DNA from: Prolixibacteraceae bacterium UBA6029
GTDB taxonomy: Bacteria > Bacteroidota > Bacteroidia > Bacteroidales > Prolixibacteraceae
Direction: 5' to 3'
Length of the DNA: 64,000 bases
NCBI GenBank assembly: GCA_002429385.1
Contig: DIZL01000001.1
Coordinates: 22,052 to 86,051 of the forward strand
The translations under genes were made by a program, and so were the position numbers. How positions within the stretch are numbered: position 1 is the stretch's first letter; the number at the start of each line of letters is the position of its first letter. This document shows positions 1-9,175 of this stretch, in pieces. The notes beneath the pieces are model-generated. The model was not told the DNA's origin, made no database searches, and was given only the letters and a program-made list of their open reading frames with translations.

Positions 1-2
1 CT

Positions 3-995
3 TTTGGTGTACTATGGTATCTGGCCCTGGTCATTTCAGTTACTTCCAAAAAGCTGTACCAGGAAAAGATCAACATCGACCGTATCACCGGACGTTTTGG
101 AACGATGCGGCGCAGTCTGTTACGTATGGTGAAGAAAATACCTGTAATCGGGAAAAAGCATCAACCATTTAAGGCATTAAACGGTATTTCGCTTGAAATC
201 GGCACAGGAATGTTTGGTTTGCTAGGTCCCAACGGAGCCGGAAAATCAACTATGATGCGCATCATTTGTGGTATCCTTGAACAGAGTTATGGAAAGATCT
301 GGATCAATGGGATCGACACTCAGGAGAAACGCGAAGAATTACAGGGGCTGATTGGTTATCTGCCCCAGGAATTTGGTACGTATGAGAATATGCCTGCTGA
401 AGATTTTCTCGATTACCAGGCTATTCTGAAAGGACTGACAGACAAGGATGAACGGGAACAACGCATTGAATATGTGCTGAAAGCCGTTCATATGTGGGAA
501 AAACGATCCGATAAAATTAGTTCCTATTCAGGGGGTATGAAACAGAGGATTGGTATTGCCCAGATCTTGCTTCACCTTCCCAAAATATTGGTGGTTGATG
601 AACCTACTGCAGGACTTGATCCACGCGAACGCATACGTTTCCGTAACCTTTTGGTAGAACTCAGCCGTGAACGAATTGTAATCTTCTCGACGCATATCAT
701 CGAGGATATTTCGAGTTCCTGCAACCAGGTGGCTGTAATCAATCGCGGACAGGTTAAATATCATGGAACACCTTTCGATATGGTTCATCTTGCAAAAGAT
801 ATGGTATGGCAGTTTGATATGTCGGTTGAGGACTTCGACAAGATGGAAAACAAGCAGCTGGTTACCCATCATATGCGTCAGGGCGATCAGATCAGGGTAC
901 GTTTCCTTGCAGGAAAGAAACCAACTGAAGATGCCATACCGGCGAATCCGGTTTTGGAAGATGCTTATTTGTGCCTCATTAAAGATTTGAAATAG
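3..995 (+). CDS. ABC transporter ATP-binding protein, C-terminal part of a membrane-ATPase fusion (5' end outside window)
   Basis: The ATPase domain energises export or import of an unknown substrate at the inner membrane. Counting from the first internal ATG (105), Walker A GPNGAGKST is at residues 41-49, the signature SYSGGMKQR at about 139-147, Walker B ILVVDE at 161-166 and the switch histidine (STHIIED) at 197. The frame stays open upstream of 105 to the window edge and encodes a hydrophobic stretch (VLWYLALVISV) followed by a basic linker. The real protein is therefore longer, with a membrane segment ahead of the ATPase; position 105 is probably not the start. The permease gene follows after 34 bp in the same direction. 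The substrate cannot be told from the sequence. Confidence 0.9.
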   Translation, partial: FGVLWYLALVISVTSKKLYQEKINIDRITGRFGTMRRSLLRMVKKIPVIGKKHQPFKALNGISLEIGTGMFGLLGPNGAGKSTMMRIICGILEQSYGKIWINGIDTQEKREELQGLIGYLPQEFGTYENMPAEDFLDYQAILKGLTDKDEREQRIEYVLKAVHMWEKRSDKISSYSGGMKQRIGIAQILLHLPKILVVDEPTAGLDPRERIRFRNLLVELSRERIVIFSTHIIEDISSSCNQVAVINRGQVKYHGTPFDMVHLAKDMVWQFDMSVEDFDKMENKQLVTHHMRQGDQIRVRFLAGKKPTEDAIPANPVLEDAYLCLIKDLK

Positions 996-1029
996 AAAAT
1001 TATAACTTCTTGTTAATACAACTACATTT

Positions 1030-1755
1030 ATGCAATCCATTTCAGCAAAAGATCTTCGGAATTTCGTAAGCCTGTTTCACCGGATGGTGAAATACAACAT
1101 GAAGGTCATTTTCGGTAACCGGTTTATCTGGTTCGTGGTAGCGGCAATAGTTTTCTATTTTTTTATTGCCATCAACAACATTTACGATAATCGCCAGATT
1201 GATGAAGGATATATTTACGGGCTTCAGATTATGCCTGGTATTCTGCTCATTTTTTATCCAATGACTTTTGGAATTCAAAATGACCTGGATGCAGGCATTC
1301 TTGAGATATTATTCGGGATACCCGATTACCGTTACAAGGTATGGCTGGTAAGATTGGTATTGGTGTTTGTATTGGTTTTTCTGATGATGATGGGTCTTAC
1401 GGTTATGAGCTATTTCCTCCTTGCCCCGGTGAATATTATTAATCTGAGTTTCAATGTCATGTTCCCAATTTACTTTCTGGGTTCAATGGCATTCCTGTTT
1501 TCGACTATAATTAAAAACGGAAACGGAACAGCTGTAGTTATGGTAATCATTGGTGTGATCCTGTTTATTTTATCTGCTGCTCTTGGCAATACCATGTGGA
1601 ATATCTTCCTGAATCCGTTTAGTATTCCTAATCGCCTCAATGAAATGGTCTGGCAGGAAATTACCACTAAAAACCGCATCTTCCTTGCAGTGGGATCGCT
1701 ATTGTTTGTGCTCTATGGGCTCTTTAATCTGCAGAAAAGGGAGAAGTTTATCTAG
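1030..1755 (+). CDS. ABC-2 type transporter permease
   Basis: A 241-residue integral membrane protein with about six hydrophobic segments: near residues 33-50 (FVVAAIVFYFFIAI), 67-82, 105-132, 147-160, 168-186 and 215-232. It has no signal peptide and no ATPase motif. Position right behind the ABC ATPase makes it the membrane partner of that fusion protein. The start follows an AT-rich leader with no Shine-Dalgarno site, as is normal in Bacteroidota. Substrate unknown. Confidence 0.8.
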   Translation: MQSISAKDLRNFVSLFHRMVKYNMKVIFGNRFIWFVVAAIVFYFFIAINNIYDNRQIDEGYIYGLQIMPGILLIFYPMTFGIQNDLDAGILEILFGIPDYRYKVWLVRLVLVFVLVFLMMMGLTVMSYFLLAPVNIINLSFNVMFPIYFLGSMAFLFSTIIKNGNGTAVVMVIIGVILFILSAALGNTMWNIFLNPFSIPNRLNEMVWQEITTKNRIFLAVGSLLFVLYGLFNLQKREKFI

Positions 1756-1786
1756 AACCATAATAAAGGAAAGAGGAAAAAGGAAA

Positions 1787-1818
1787 GGGATTCCATCTTT
1801 TTTGAAAGATGGAATCCC
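1787..1818. terminator. Hairpin between convergent genes, probable bidirectional terminator
   Basis: Perfect 14-bp stem GGGATTCCATCTTT / AAAGATGGAATCCC with a TTTG loop, in the 103-bp gap between the converging permease and patatin genes. AAAGGAAAGG on the left and CTTTCC on the right add weak outer pairing. No long T tract follows on either strand. Confidence 0.6.
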
Positions 1819-1858
1819 TGAATATTGCGAAATACGCATAAAAGATCCGATCTTTCCT

Positions 1859-2875
1859 TTATAACAGAAGCTCCACAAAGGCATCCAATTGAACATCGAA
1901 ATTCTGGGCGGTATAGGTTCCCAGTTCTTTCAAGGCAGCGAGGTTCTTGGGTGAAGCATCGTCCATGTCAGGACTCACATCAATGGGCAATTCAGTATTG
2001 ATACGCATATATTGTCCAACCGCTCCGATGGCCTCGAATATTTGCCGGAGCTGAAAATCGACCACCTCCGATACTCCCGACATCATAATGTCGATCAATG
2101 GTTTTACCCATTGGATCATGCCCCAGTTTTTGGCACGATTGTAATCGTATTCCTTTTTCGAATAGCCTGTTCCAAGCGAAAGAATGGCCATTTGATCTGG
2201 TGAAGTCTTGTATTCGTTATATACCTCAGCAAAAGCGCAAAGGGTTGGATTATTCACAAAAACTCCACCGTCAATCAGCGGAGAACTGACTTCTGTAAGG
2301 GATTTTACATCCGAACATTCAAAATAAGTAGGTGCTGCAGAGGTTGCACGGGCAACATCTTTCACCAGGTAATCCCAGCCCTTCTTTTTAAAAGCATCAT
2401 GCTGCGTAAAGAAGTGCCCCATCCGTCGTTTGATGTCATACGATGGAATCAAACAAGGTTTGAGTAATTCACTAAGTTTGACGTCGCCAAAATAGTCATT
2501 AAGTGCTTTTTCGAGTGCCGTTGCCGGATACTTTTCGTCCAGTATACCATCAGCAGTCTTTAGTTTATGACCGAATGGTACGCTGAAGATATCGCCTCCC
2601 CTTTTCAAATAAAGATCGACAACTTGACGGGCATCAAATTTTGGACGAAGTTTCTGCCCTGGAGTTTCATTATCAGGCATCAGATAGGCACAAGTAAGAA
2701 TGCCACCGGTACTTGTTCCGGCAATCAGGTCAAAATAATCAGCAATACGGGCATTCTCATTTCCTGTTTTTGCCTTCAGCTTATCTTCCAGAATAACCAG
2801 AATCTGCCCTGGAATAATTCCACGAATTCCGCCTCCGTCAATTGAAAGAATGCGGGTGATTTTTTTTTCTGCCAT
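1859..2875 (-). CDS. Patatin-like phospholipase family protein
   Basis: Predicted acyl hydrolase with the Ser-Asp dyad of patatins, acting on membrane lipid ester bonds. Seen from the ATG at 2875 (338 aa): oxyanion motif GGGIRG at residues 14-19, nucleophile motif GTSTG with Ser55, and catalytic Asp202 in DGG. The upstream ATG at 2914 adds 13 residues not typical of the family, so the MAEKK start is preferred. There is no signal peptide, so it should be cytoplasmic. Patatins also serve as effectors in CBASS defence, but no cyclic-nucleotide synthase lies nearby, so a housekeeping lipase role is more likely. Confidence 0.88.
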   Translation of the reverse strand: MAEKKITRILSIDGGGIRGIIPGQILVILEDKLKAKTGNENARIADYFDLIAGTSTGGILTCAYLMPDNETPGQKLRPKFDARQVVDLYLKRGGDIFSVPFGHKLKTADGILDEKYPATALEKALNDYFGDVKLSELLKPCLIPSYDIKRRMGHFFTQHDAFKKKGWDYLVKDVARATSAAPTYFECSDVKSLTEVSSPLIDGGVFVNNPTLCAFAEVYNEYKTSPDQMAILSLGTGYSKKEYDYNRAKNWGMIQWVKPLIDIMMSGVSEVVDFQLRQIFEAIGAVGQYMRINTELPIDVSPDMDDASPKNLAALKELGTYTAQNFDVQLDAFVELLL

Positions 2876-3028
2876 AATATGTTGTTTGTCGTGAGTAAAT
2901 GAATCCTGATACAATTGAAAAACTCAAAACGTTTTTATCCAAAATGGCTAAAGTCTTACTCGTGTCTTGTTATGCTTACCCGGTTTATCTCACTTGCCCA
3001 AACCCGCACTAAAATAGTCAGATATTAG

Positions 3029-3331
3029 TCAATGTGGATGACCAACCTTATTGTATAAGGTCAAATGCTTGATAATTTCGTTAGTCTCGTTGATAAATGA
3101 TCCATCCTCCAATACCAAAACAGGACAGCTTTGATTTGCTTCACCGATCAGGTCGATCAATACCTGGCGTGGACGTGCAAAACTGACATATTTTACCTCA
3201 AGCTCCTCCGAAAGTTGTGGATAGTAGGATACCAATCCTTCAAGAATTGCACAATCCGTACAAAAATATCTCAGCCCATCAGCCCTGCTGGCATCTTGAA
3301 AATCGGCTTTTAATAAAAATAATTTCTTCAT
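3029..3331 (-). CDS. DUF3088 family thioredoxin-fold protein
   Basis: A 100-residue protein resembling the DUF3088 family, which looks like a glutaredoxin or glutathione-transferase N-terminal fold. Visible features are a CTDC motif at residues 24-27 after the first strand and the later SCPVLVLEDG segment with the cis-proline position of thioredoxin folds. It stands alone between the patatin and cyclophilin genes. Its biochemical role is not established; a thiol function is inferred from the CxxC motif only. Confidence 0.7.
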   Translation of the reverse strand: MKKLFLLKADFQDASRADGLRYFCTDCAILEGLVSYYPQLSEELEVKYVSFARPRQVLIDLIGEANQSCPVLVLEDGSFINETNEIIKHLTLYNKVGHPH

Positions 3332-3421
3332 AATAGCTAGTATTTGATTTTAATGTGAAGTTCTGCTTTTTCTCTCAACAAACAAAGACTGGGTTAAGTT
3401 TTTTAATCGAATTAACAATTG

Positions 3422-3994
3422 TTAATCAAGTCTTCGTATCGAATAAATCATTATTGGATTAATCAGGTATTGATCTTTATCTTTTTGTGATAGAATTTTG
3501 TGGACCACCTTCATTCCGTTGGTAACTTTTCCAAAGGCAGCAAATCCTAGACCATCGGGATTTCGTTTGCCGGCATAATCAAGTTCAGTCTGATTGCCGA
3601 TGCATATAAAAAAACTGGAGGTCGCTGAATTAGGCAGATCTCGTGCCATTGACAACGTTCCATCCTGATGTTTTAACCCTGATTGTTTTGTAGTTTCGAG
3701 TTTAATTGATTTAAACTGTTTGGTTTCGGGAACTTCACCTCCCTGTATCACTTCAATTTTGACTTTCCGTTCTTGTTCGTTCTTCAGAGTACATACCCTG
3801 AAAAAGTTAGTCCCATCGTATAATTGGTGATCCACATAGTTCAGAAAGTTAGTTACAGTGATGGGGGCTTTATCAGGATATACCTCAATCCGTATATCAC
3901 CCAGCGAAGTTTTGATTAAACAGGAAGTTGCCTTTTGTGCAAATGAAGTTAGGAAATGCAGGCAAAGAAGAGCTAAAGTTAGAAATGGTTTCAT
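3422..3994 (-). CDS. Cyclophilin-type peptidyl-prolyl cis-trans isomerase, exported
   Basis: Catalyses cis-trans isomerisation of prolyl bonds, probably in the periplasm. The ATG at 3994 gives 190 aa beginning with a clear signal peptide (hydrophobic residues 3-17, then SFAQ). The cyclophilin core follows: TSLGDIRIEVYPDKAP, FFRV, IQGG and later SSFFICIG and GFAAFGKV. The longer frame to 4081 would overlap the upstream TfoX-like gene and bury the signal peptide, so it is rejected. It lies 10 bp downstream of that gene and is probably co-transcribed with it. Confidence 0.85.
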   Translation of the reverse strand: MKPFLTLALLCLHFLTSFAQKATSCLIKTSLGDIRIEVYPDKAPITVTNFLNYVDHQLYDGTNFFRVCTLKNEQERKVKIEVIQGGEVPETKQFKSIKLETTKQSGLKHQDGTLSMARDLPNSATSSFFICIGNQTELDYAGKRNPDGLGFAAFGKVTNGMKVVHKILSQKDKDQYLINPIMIYSIRRLD

Positions 3995-4004
3995 CTTATC
4001 TATT

Positions 4005-4349
4005 TCATTTCTTTTTCTTCTTCGATGATTTGGCATGCTGGTTATAGTCAATCGCCAATCCAATCCAGTATTTATAATCATTAACGGTTTTGAGACCTGA
4101 ATCTTCGATCATTACCCAGCCTTTTGATGGTTTTCCGGTGAAAACCATTTCGTGACACCCTGGTTTTTCAATTGCATCTTCAAAAAGTGCCGGCCCGATC
4201 CTGCACATCATTTCTTCTTTAATCACTCCTACAAACATTTTATCCTTAAGAAGGAAACACAAACCACCAAACATTTCCTTTTCTTCAATTCTTTCCAAAT
4301 CCTGAAGTAATTCACGGATACGATTTGCCAATGTTTGATTGTAGGCCAT
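4005..4349 (-). CDS. TfoX/Sxy N-terminal domain protein
   Basis: A 114-residue protein matching the TfoX N-terminal domain: the EEKEMFGGLCFLL segment, MFVGVIKEEMMCRIGP and a lysine-rich tail (SSKKKKK). The Proteobacterial namesake regulates competence, but stand-alone domains of this kind have no settled role. The ATG at 4349 (MAYNQTLANR) is chosen over 4382 because it begins directly before the conserved helix. The gene precedes the cyclophilin gene by 10 bp. Confidence 0.78.
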   Translation of the reverse strand: MAYNQTLANRIRELLQDLERIEEKEMFGGLCFLLKDKMFVGVIKEEMMCRIGPALFEDAIEKPGCHEMVFTGKPSKGWVMIEDSGLKTVNDYKYWIGLAIDYNQHAKSSKKKKK

Positions 4350-4407
4350 CTGAAAAATGTTTGGGAAAGAGTCATTAGTCAATAGAAATGAGATTGTTGA
4401 GAATCCG

Positions 4408-4455
4408 TTTTCCCTTTCCCTTTCCCTTTTCCTAATGACAAATGACTTTTCCTAG
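4408..4455. repeat. Pyrimidine-rich low-complexity tract
   Basis: Between sppA and the TfoX-like gene lies TTTTCCC repeated as TCCCTTTCCCTTTCCC, followed by AATGACAAATGACTTTT. Equivalent purine or pyrimidine blocks occur at other gene ends in the window (9.5, 16.8, 19.1 and 59.6 kb). Confidence 0.6.
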
Positions 4456-4460
4456 TTTTG

Positions 4461-6230
4461 TTAATGAATATCAATATCATAAGGCATGCGGGCCAGTATT
4501 CCTTTTTGAGAAATGAGGCTTCGCATCTGTTCATAGTATTTGTAGTTTTCGCCCAGTTCGTCTTTCATGAAACCTGCTTTTGCTGAACTGGAGAAACCTT
4601 TCAGTAATTCCGTAATAGGATCTTTCAGTTTTGGAAGGTTAACGATACGGTAGGTATCAAGTTTCGCCATCTTTTTGGCTAACTCAATGGCATCATTTAA
4701 TCCGCCGAATGAATCGATCAGCTTGATTTCCTTCGCATTTGGTGCAGCCCAAACCCTGCCCTGACCAATGTCATCCACTGAAGTCTTTTCCATCTTACGG
4801 CCATCTGCAACCCGGGTGATAAATGTATCGTAACCTTCTTCAATCGTTTGCTGCATCAGGTCACGTTCAAACTTGGACATGGGTCTGATCACTGAAATCA
4901 TGTCCGAATGCTCGTTGGTCATAACCACATCAGTGGTAATCCCCAGCTTGTTGGTCATCAGATTTTGTAAATTGGGAATCATCCCAAAGATTCCAATCGA
5001 ACCAGTAATGGTAGTGCGGTCAGCCATAATGGTATTGGCAGCCGCTGCAATGTAATAACCACCTGAAGCAGCTACATCTCCCATTGATGCGATAACCGGT
5101 TTGGTGGCTGCTGCCAGTTTGACTTCACGCCAGATCACTTCAGATCCATATGCACTTCCACCCGGAGAGTTAATGCGCAATACGATCGCTTTAATGCTTG
5201 AATCGCGTCGGGCCTCACGAATAGTTCTCGAAAGTTCCTCCGATTTAATGCCATCGTCTGACATACTTGCGTCAATACTGCCCGAAGCATAAATTACGGC
5301 AATCTTTTTCCGTGCAATTCCTTTTTGTGCACGCTGCTCAGGAACTTTGATATATTTGTAAATATCAACAGCCTTTACATCATCTTTTTCACTTGTCCCG
5401 GTAAGCTTTTTCAGATCGTCAATAACCTGATCCTTATATTTCAGACGATCGACAAGGTTTTTCTTCTTGGCAAAATCAGCTTTTCTGAAGGTGGCTACCA
5501 TGTCGGCAATATCGTTCAGTTCGTCAAATCCCATCTTGCGTGAAGCCGAAATGTCAGTCAGCATCTCCTTCCAGATACTTTTCAGATAGGTCTCCGTCTG
5601 TAGTCTGTTTTCATCACTCATTTTATCTAAAAGGAAAGGTTCGACAGCGGATTTGAATTTACCGTGACGAATAATCTGCATTTCAACACCCAGCTTTTCC
5701 AACCCTTTTTTATAGAAAGTGCGTTCTCCGCCTAGTCCTCTGAAATCAACCGATCCCTGTGGATTCAGAGCCAATGTATCGGCAACGGTTACCAGGTAGT
5801 ATGCTTTCTGTGAAAGATAATCGCCATAGGCATAAATAAACTTTCCTGAAGTTTTGAAATCTTTCAATGCCGAACGGATTTCTTCAATCGAAGCCATTCC
5901 AGCCTCGATATCCATCGGGTTAAGGTATATTCCCTTAATGTTGTCATCTGTCTTAGCTTTACGGATACAGTCCAGAATATCGTTTAATCCAACGGTTTTG
6001 CTACCCTGAAACACTCCGAAATCAAGGTCTCCCAATGGATTCTTCCTGGCCCGGTCAACAATCGCATGATCAAACTTAAGAAGCAACACACTGTTGCCCT
6101 GGATTTGAGCAGGCTCATCAGACCTGGAAACCATTGCAGAAATAATTCCGATGGTAATGAAAAGCAGTAATATGCCTGCAATGATAACCCCGACAATGGA
6201 GGCAAGGGTAAATTTTAAAAATTGCTTCAT
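4461..6230 (-). CDS. sppA: Signal peptide peptidase SppA, long (67K) form
   Basis: Membrane-bound serine protease that degrades cleaved signal peptides. The 589-residue length fits the double-domain form. One N-terminal membrane helix lies at residues 7-34. The catalytic lysine is seen in FKSAVEPF (Lys193) in the first domain and the nucleophile in AASGGYY (Ser389) in the second, as in the Escherichia coli enzyme. The gene stands alone and diverges from folK; the 89-bp gap between them must hold both promoters. Confidence 0.95.
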   Translation of the reverse strand: MKQFLKFTLASIVGVIIAGILLLFITIGIISAMVSRSDEPAQIQGNSVLLLKFDHAIVDRARKNPLGDLDFGVFQGSKTVGLNDILDCIRKAKTDDNIKGIYLNPMDIEAGMASIEEIRSALKDFKTSGKFIYAYGDYLSQKAYYLVTVADTLALNPQGSVDFRGLGGERTFYKKGLEKLGVEMQIIRHGKFKSAVEPFLLDKMSDENRLQTETYLKSIWKEMLTDISASRKMGFDELNDIADMVATFRKADFAKKKNLVDRLKYKDQVIDDLKKLTGTSEKDDVKAVDIYKYIKVPEQRAQKGIARKKIAVIYASGSIDASMSDDGIKSEELSRTIREARRDSSIKAIVLRINSPGGSAYGSEVIWREVKLAAATKPVIASMGDVAASGGYYIAAAANTIMADRTTITGSIGIFGMIPNLQNLMTNKLGITTDVVMTNEHSDMISVIRPMSKFERDLMQQTIEEGYDTFITRVADGRKMEKTSVDDIGQGRVWAAPNAKEIKLIDSFGGLNDAIELAKKMAKLDTYRIVNLPKLKDPITELLKGFSSSAKAGFMKDELGENYKYYEQMRSLISQKGILARMPYDIDIH

Positions 6231-6319
6231 CTGTATTTTGTTTAATTTTATTTGTTTCGATTGAAATGTGCAATAGATTTGTACGAAATTAGTGATTTTG
6301 TTACAAATTCCAACTTGTT

Positions 6320-6817
6320 ATGATCAGGCTTTATATCTTACTGGGTGGAAATCTCGGAGATAAACAGAAGGTTTTCTCTGAAGCCATAGCTTTGCTCAAC
6401 AAACAGGTAGGAAAAATAACCGCATATTCGGCTATTTATGAAACCGAACCCTGGGGATTTGAGTCTGTGGATTACTTCTGGAATCAGGCCCTCGAAATCT
6501 CTACAGTGCTTTCTCCTGAAGAAGTGCTTCTCCAAACTCAGCAAATTGAGCTTCATCTGGGGCGAACCCGTAAAGCGGCTCAATACGATTCAAGGATCAT
6601 CGATATCGACATTCTGTTCTATGGCGATCAGGTCATTTCATTGGATAATCTGATCGTTCCGCATCCACGGATTCAGGAACGGAAATTTGTATTGGTTCCG
6701 CTCAGTGAGATTGCATCCGAACTGATGCATCCCGTATTTCATAAAAACATCCGACAATTGCTGGAGGAATGCCCTGATTCCCTAAAGGTCGAAAGGGTAA
6801 CCGACATACCCGCTTGA
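6320..6817 (+). CDS. folK: 2-amino-4-hydroxy-6-hydroxymethyldihydropteridine pyrophosphokinase
   Basis: Transfers pyrophosphate from ATP to hydroxymethyl-dihydropterin in folate synthesis. The 165 residues show the family pattern: LLGGNLGD near the start, YETEPWGF, FWNQALEI, IELHLGR and the signature YDSRIIDIDILFYGD, which carries the metal-binding aspartates, followed by PHPRIQERKFVLVPL. It is the first gene of a run with menC and menE. Confidence 0.95.
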   Translation: MIRLYILLGGNLGDKQKVFSEAIALLNKQVGKITAYSAIYETEPWGFESVDYFWNQALEISTVLSPEEVLLQTQQIELHLGRTRKAAQYDSRIIDIDILFYGDQVISLDNLIVPHPRIQERKFVLVPLSEIASELMHPVFHKNIRQLLEECPDSLKVERVTDIPA

Positions 6818-6849
6818 GTTCATTCATGTTTCAAAATTCATCATTCAAA

Positions 6850-7911
6850 ATGATCGCTTCTTTTAAAAAATATACGCTCAACTTCAAACAAGCCTCTGGA
6901 ACCTCACGCGGAGTTTATACTACCCGCGATTCCTGGTTCATCTTTCTGTTTGACGGAACCAGTACCGGGATTGGCGAATGTGCCCCTTTGCCTGATCTTA
7001 GTGTCGAAAGCCTATACAAGATGAGTTCCAAACTGCTGCAGGTATGCGAAGAAATTGACTATTTCTGTGCTCTGCCCGAAGAATTGCATGCCTGGCCATC
7101 GATTGTATTCGGACTTGAAACAGCCTTGATGGACCTGAGAAACGGCGGTCTGCAACAGATCTATACTTCTGCTTTTACACGCGGAGAGCAGGGTATACCG
7201 ATCAACGGACTGATTTGGATGGGTACGCCTGAATTCATGAAACAACAGATCCGATCAAAGCTGGATTCAGGATTCAGGTGCATCAAGATGAAGATTGGTG
7301 CCCTGGACTTCAAGACCGAGTTTGAACTCCTGAAGGCCATTCGCAACGAGTTTTCCCCGGAGGAAATTACCTTGCGGGTAGATGCCAACGGAGCATATAC
7401 CTTTCGGACTGCCCTTGAGAACCTGAAACGCTTGTCTGACCTGCAGATTCATTCTATTGAGCAGCCCATAGAAGCAGGCCAAAGGAACGAAATGGCTGAA
7501 TTGTGTCTGAAGTCGCCCGTACCGATAGGACTCGACGAAGAGCTGATTGGTATTTCCAGTCGGATTGAAATGCAAAAACTGCTTGAAACAATCCATCCTG
7601 CATACCTGATCCTGAAACCCAGCTTGCATGGAGGTTTCGTCACCTGCGAAAAATGGATCGAACAGGCGGATAAATACTCTTCAGGCTGGTGGATTACCTC
7701 GGCCCTTGAATCAAACATTGGGCTGAATGCCATAGCACAATGGACTTTCCAGCTGAAGTCCGAAGGAGAACAAGGTCTTGGAACCGGACAGCTCTATACA
7801 AATAACCTGGATTCTCCGTTGGAAATCAAAGGCGAACAATTGTGGTACCGCCCTGAGCAACAATGGAACCTGAAGCCCTTAACTGATTTGCAGGTAGAAG
7901 ACGACTTTTAA
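6850..7911 (+). CDS. menC: o-succinylbenzoate synthase (enolase superfamily)
   Basis: Dehydrates SHCHC to o-succinylbenzoate in menaquinone synthesis. From the ATG at 6850 it has 353 residues. Enolase-superfamily landmarks are visible: the CIKMKIG Lys-x-Lys motif, metal ligands in RVDANGAY, IEQPIE and GLDEELIG, and the second catalytic lysine in LKPSLHGG. The frame is open back to a TTG at 6814 overlapping the folK stop, but family members begin near MIASFKK. menE follows after 176 bp, which supports menaquinone synthesis over other superfamily activities. Confidence 0.9.
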   Translation: MIASFKKYTLNFKQASGTSRGVYTTRDSWFIFLFDGTSTGIGECAPLPDLSVESLYKMSSKLLQVCEEIDYFCALPEELHAWPSIVFGLETALMDLRNGGLQQIYTSAFTRGEQGIPINGLIWMGTPEFMKQQIRSKLDSGFRCIKMKIGALDFKTEFELLKAIRNEFSPEEITLRVDANGAYTFRTALENLKRLSDLQIHSIEQPIEAGQRNEMAELCLKSPVPIGLDEELIGISSRIEMQKLLETIHPAYLILKPSLHGGFVTCEKWIEQADKYSSGWWITSALESNIGLNAIAQWTFQLKSEGEQGLGTGQLYTNNLDSPLEIKGEQLWYRPEQQWNLKPLTDLQVEDDF

Positions 7912-8055
7912 CGTTGTCATTGTTGTCATAGTTGTCATTGATGGTCATTGGTAGTCATTAGTTTCATGTCATTTATAGTTACCATGCCTGTTGGATGACA
8001 ACAATTACAACAAATTACAACAATTACAACCACTAACGATCAATGACAACAAATG
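7909..8055. repeat. Degenerate GTTGTCATT / AATGACAAC array
   Basis: The menC-menE gap starts with three near-copies of GTTGTCATTG and further GGTCATTG units. It then switches to CAACAATTACAACAAATTA and ends in CAATGACAAC. The two halves are complementary, so the block can fold into a long imperfect hairpin. A similar block lies at 54015-54130. Confidence 0.6.
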
Positions 8056-8087
8056 ACCTGGAACTTTAAACTTTGAACTAATTAATT

Positions 8088-9161
8088 ATGTCCACAGACC
8101 CCAACTCCATCCTCCTGAACGGCAAGCAGCTTTCTCCTGCTGATATTTCAAGGCTTAACCTTGAAACATCAGTCCATCCATCTGTACCGGAGTGGGAAAA
8201 GGAACTGTATAGTTTTCTGAATGAATGGTTTTCGGATTCAAACTTTATCCTGGCACAAACTTCAGGGAGTACAGGCGAACCCAAACCCATTGAGCTTTCC
8301 AAGCCGTTCATGCAATGCAGCGCCGAACGAACCATTGAATATTTTGGATTGCAGAAAGGCAACCGTCTTCTGCTGAGTTTACCATGCAGGTACATTGCAG
8401 GAAAGATGATGGTGGTTCGTGCCATAGTGGGTCAGATGAACCTGATCACCGTTGATCCTTCAAGCGAATTTGAATTCCTTGCTGATGAGTCGTTCGACTT
8501 CGGAGCCCTGGTGCCGAATCAGGTCTTCAAACTGCTGGAGCAAACTTCAGGAAAGGAAAGGCTGCAAAATATCCGTAATTTGCTGATTGGCGGATCTGCT
8601 ATTTCTTTGGAACTTGAAGCTCAAATCAGTCGGCTGTCCAGCCGGGTGGTATCAACCTATGGGATGACTGAAACGGCTTCGCACATTGCCATAAGGGAAC
8701 TCTCAGGGGAAAGAAGATCAGATTATTATCATTGTCTGAACGGAATATCAATAAGCTTAAACGAAGAGGGCTGCCTGCAAATTCATCTTCCTGAGTTCAA
8801 CCTGCACTTGCAGACCAACGATCTGGCCGAACTCCAGTCACCCACCAGTTTCAGGATGCTGGGCCGTGCCGATTCGGTAATCATTTCAGGGGGTATCAAG
8901 TATTCGCCCGAACTCATTGAAAAGAAGATCGCATCCCTGATTCGTCAGCCTTATGTGATTTCAGCTGTGCCCGATGAAAAACTGGGAGAAAAGCTTGTAT
9001 TGGTTATTCAAGGAGAACCCTTTGATGCACAGCTTCTGGAACAAAACCTATGCACTCTTCTGTCCCCTTTCGAACTTCCCAAAATGATCGTCTTTCGAAG
9101 TAAATTAGAGGTAACCACTTCTGGAAAATGGAGAAGGGATGAAATTAAAAAACTGTTGTAA
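8088..9161 (+). CDS. menE: O-succinylbenzoate-CoA ligase, compact form
   Basis: AMP-forming ligase that activates o-succinylbenzoate with CoA in menaquinone synthesis. At 357 residues it is about 100 shorter than typical MenE but keeps the core motifs: the P-loop TSGSTGEPKP, the adenylation motif STYGMTETASH, the hinge LGRADSVIISGGIKYSPE and the C-terminal catalytic lysine region TSGKWRRDEI. The N-terminal region is reduced, as in other Bacteroidota. The menC neighbour supports this substrate over other acyl or aryl acids. Confidence 0.88.
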   Translation: MSTDPNSILLNGKQLSPADISRLNLETSVHPSVPEWEKELYSFLNEWFSDSNFILAQTSGSTGEPKPIELSKPFMQCSAERTIEYFGLQKGNRLLLSLPCRYIAGKMMVVRAIVGQMNLITVDPSSEFEFLADESFDFGALVPNQVFKLLEQTSGKERLQNIRNLLIGGSAISLELEAQISRLSSRVVSTYGMTETASHIAIRELSGERRSDYYHCLNGISISLNEEGCLQIHLPEFNLHLQTNDLAELQSPTSFRMLGRADSVIISGGIKYSPELIEKKIASLIRQPYVISAVPDEKLGEKLVLVIQGEPFDAQLLEQNLCTLLSPFELPKMIVFRSKLEVTTSGKWRRDEIKKLL

Positions 9162-9175
9162 TACCTTCAACGCAG

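Noticed and set aside
1859..2875. Patatin as a CBASS (CapV) effector
   Set aside because: No cyclic-oligonucleotide synthase, ubiquitin-like or HORMA gene nearby; neighbours are housekeeping genes.
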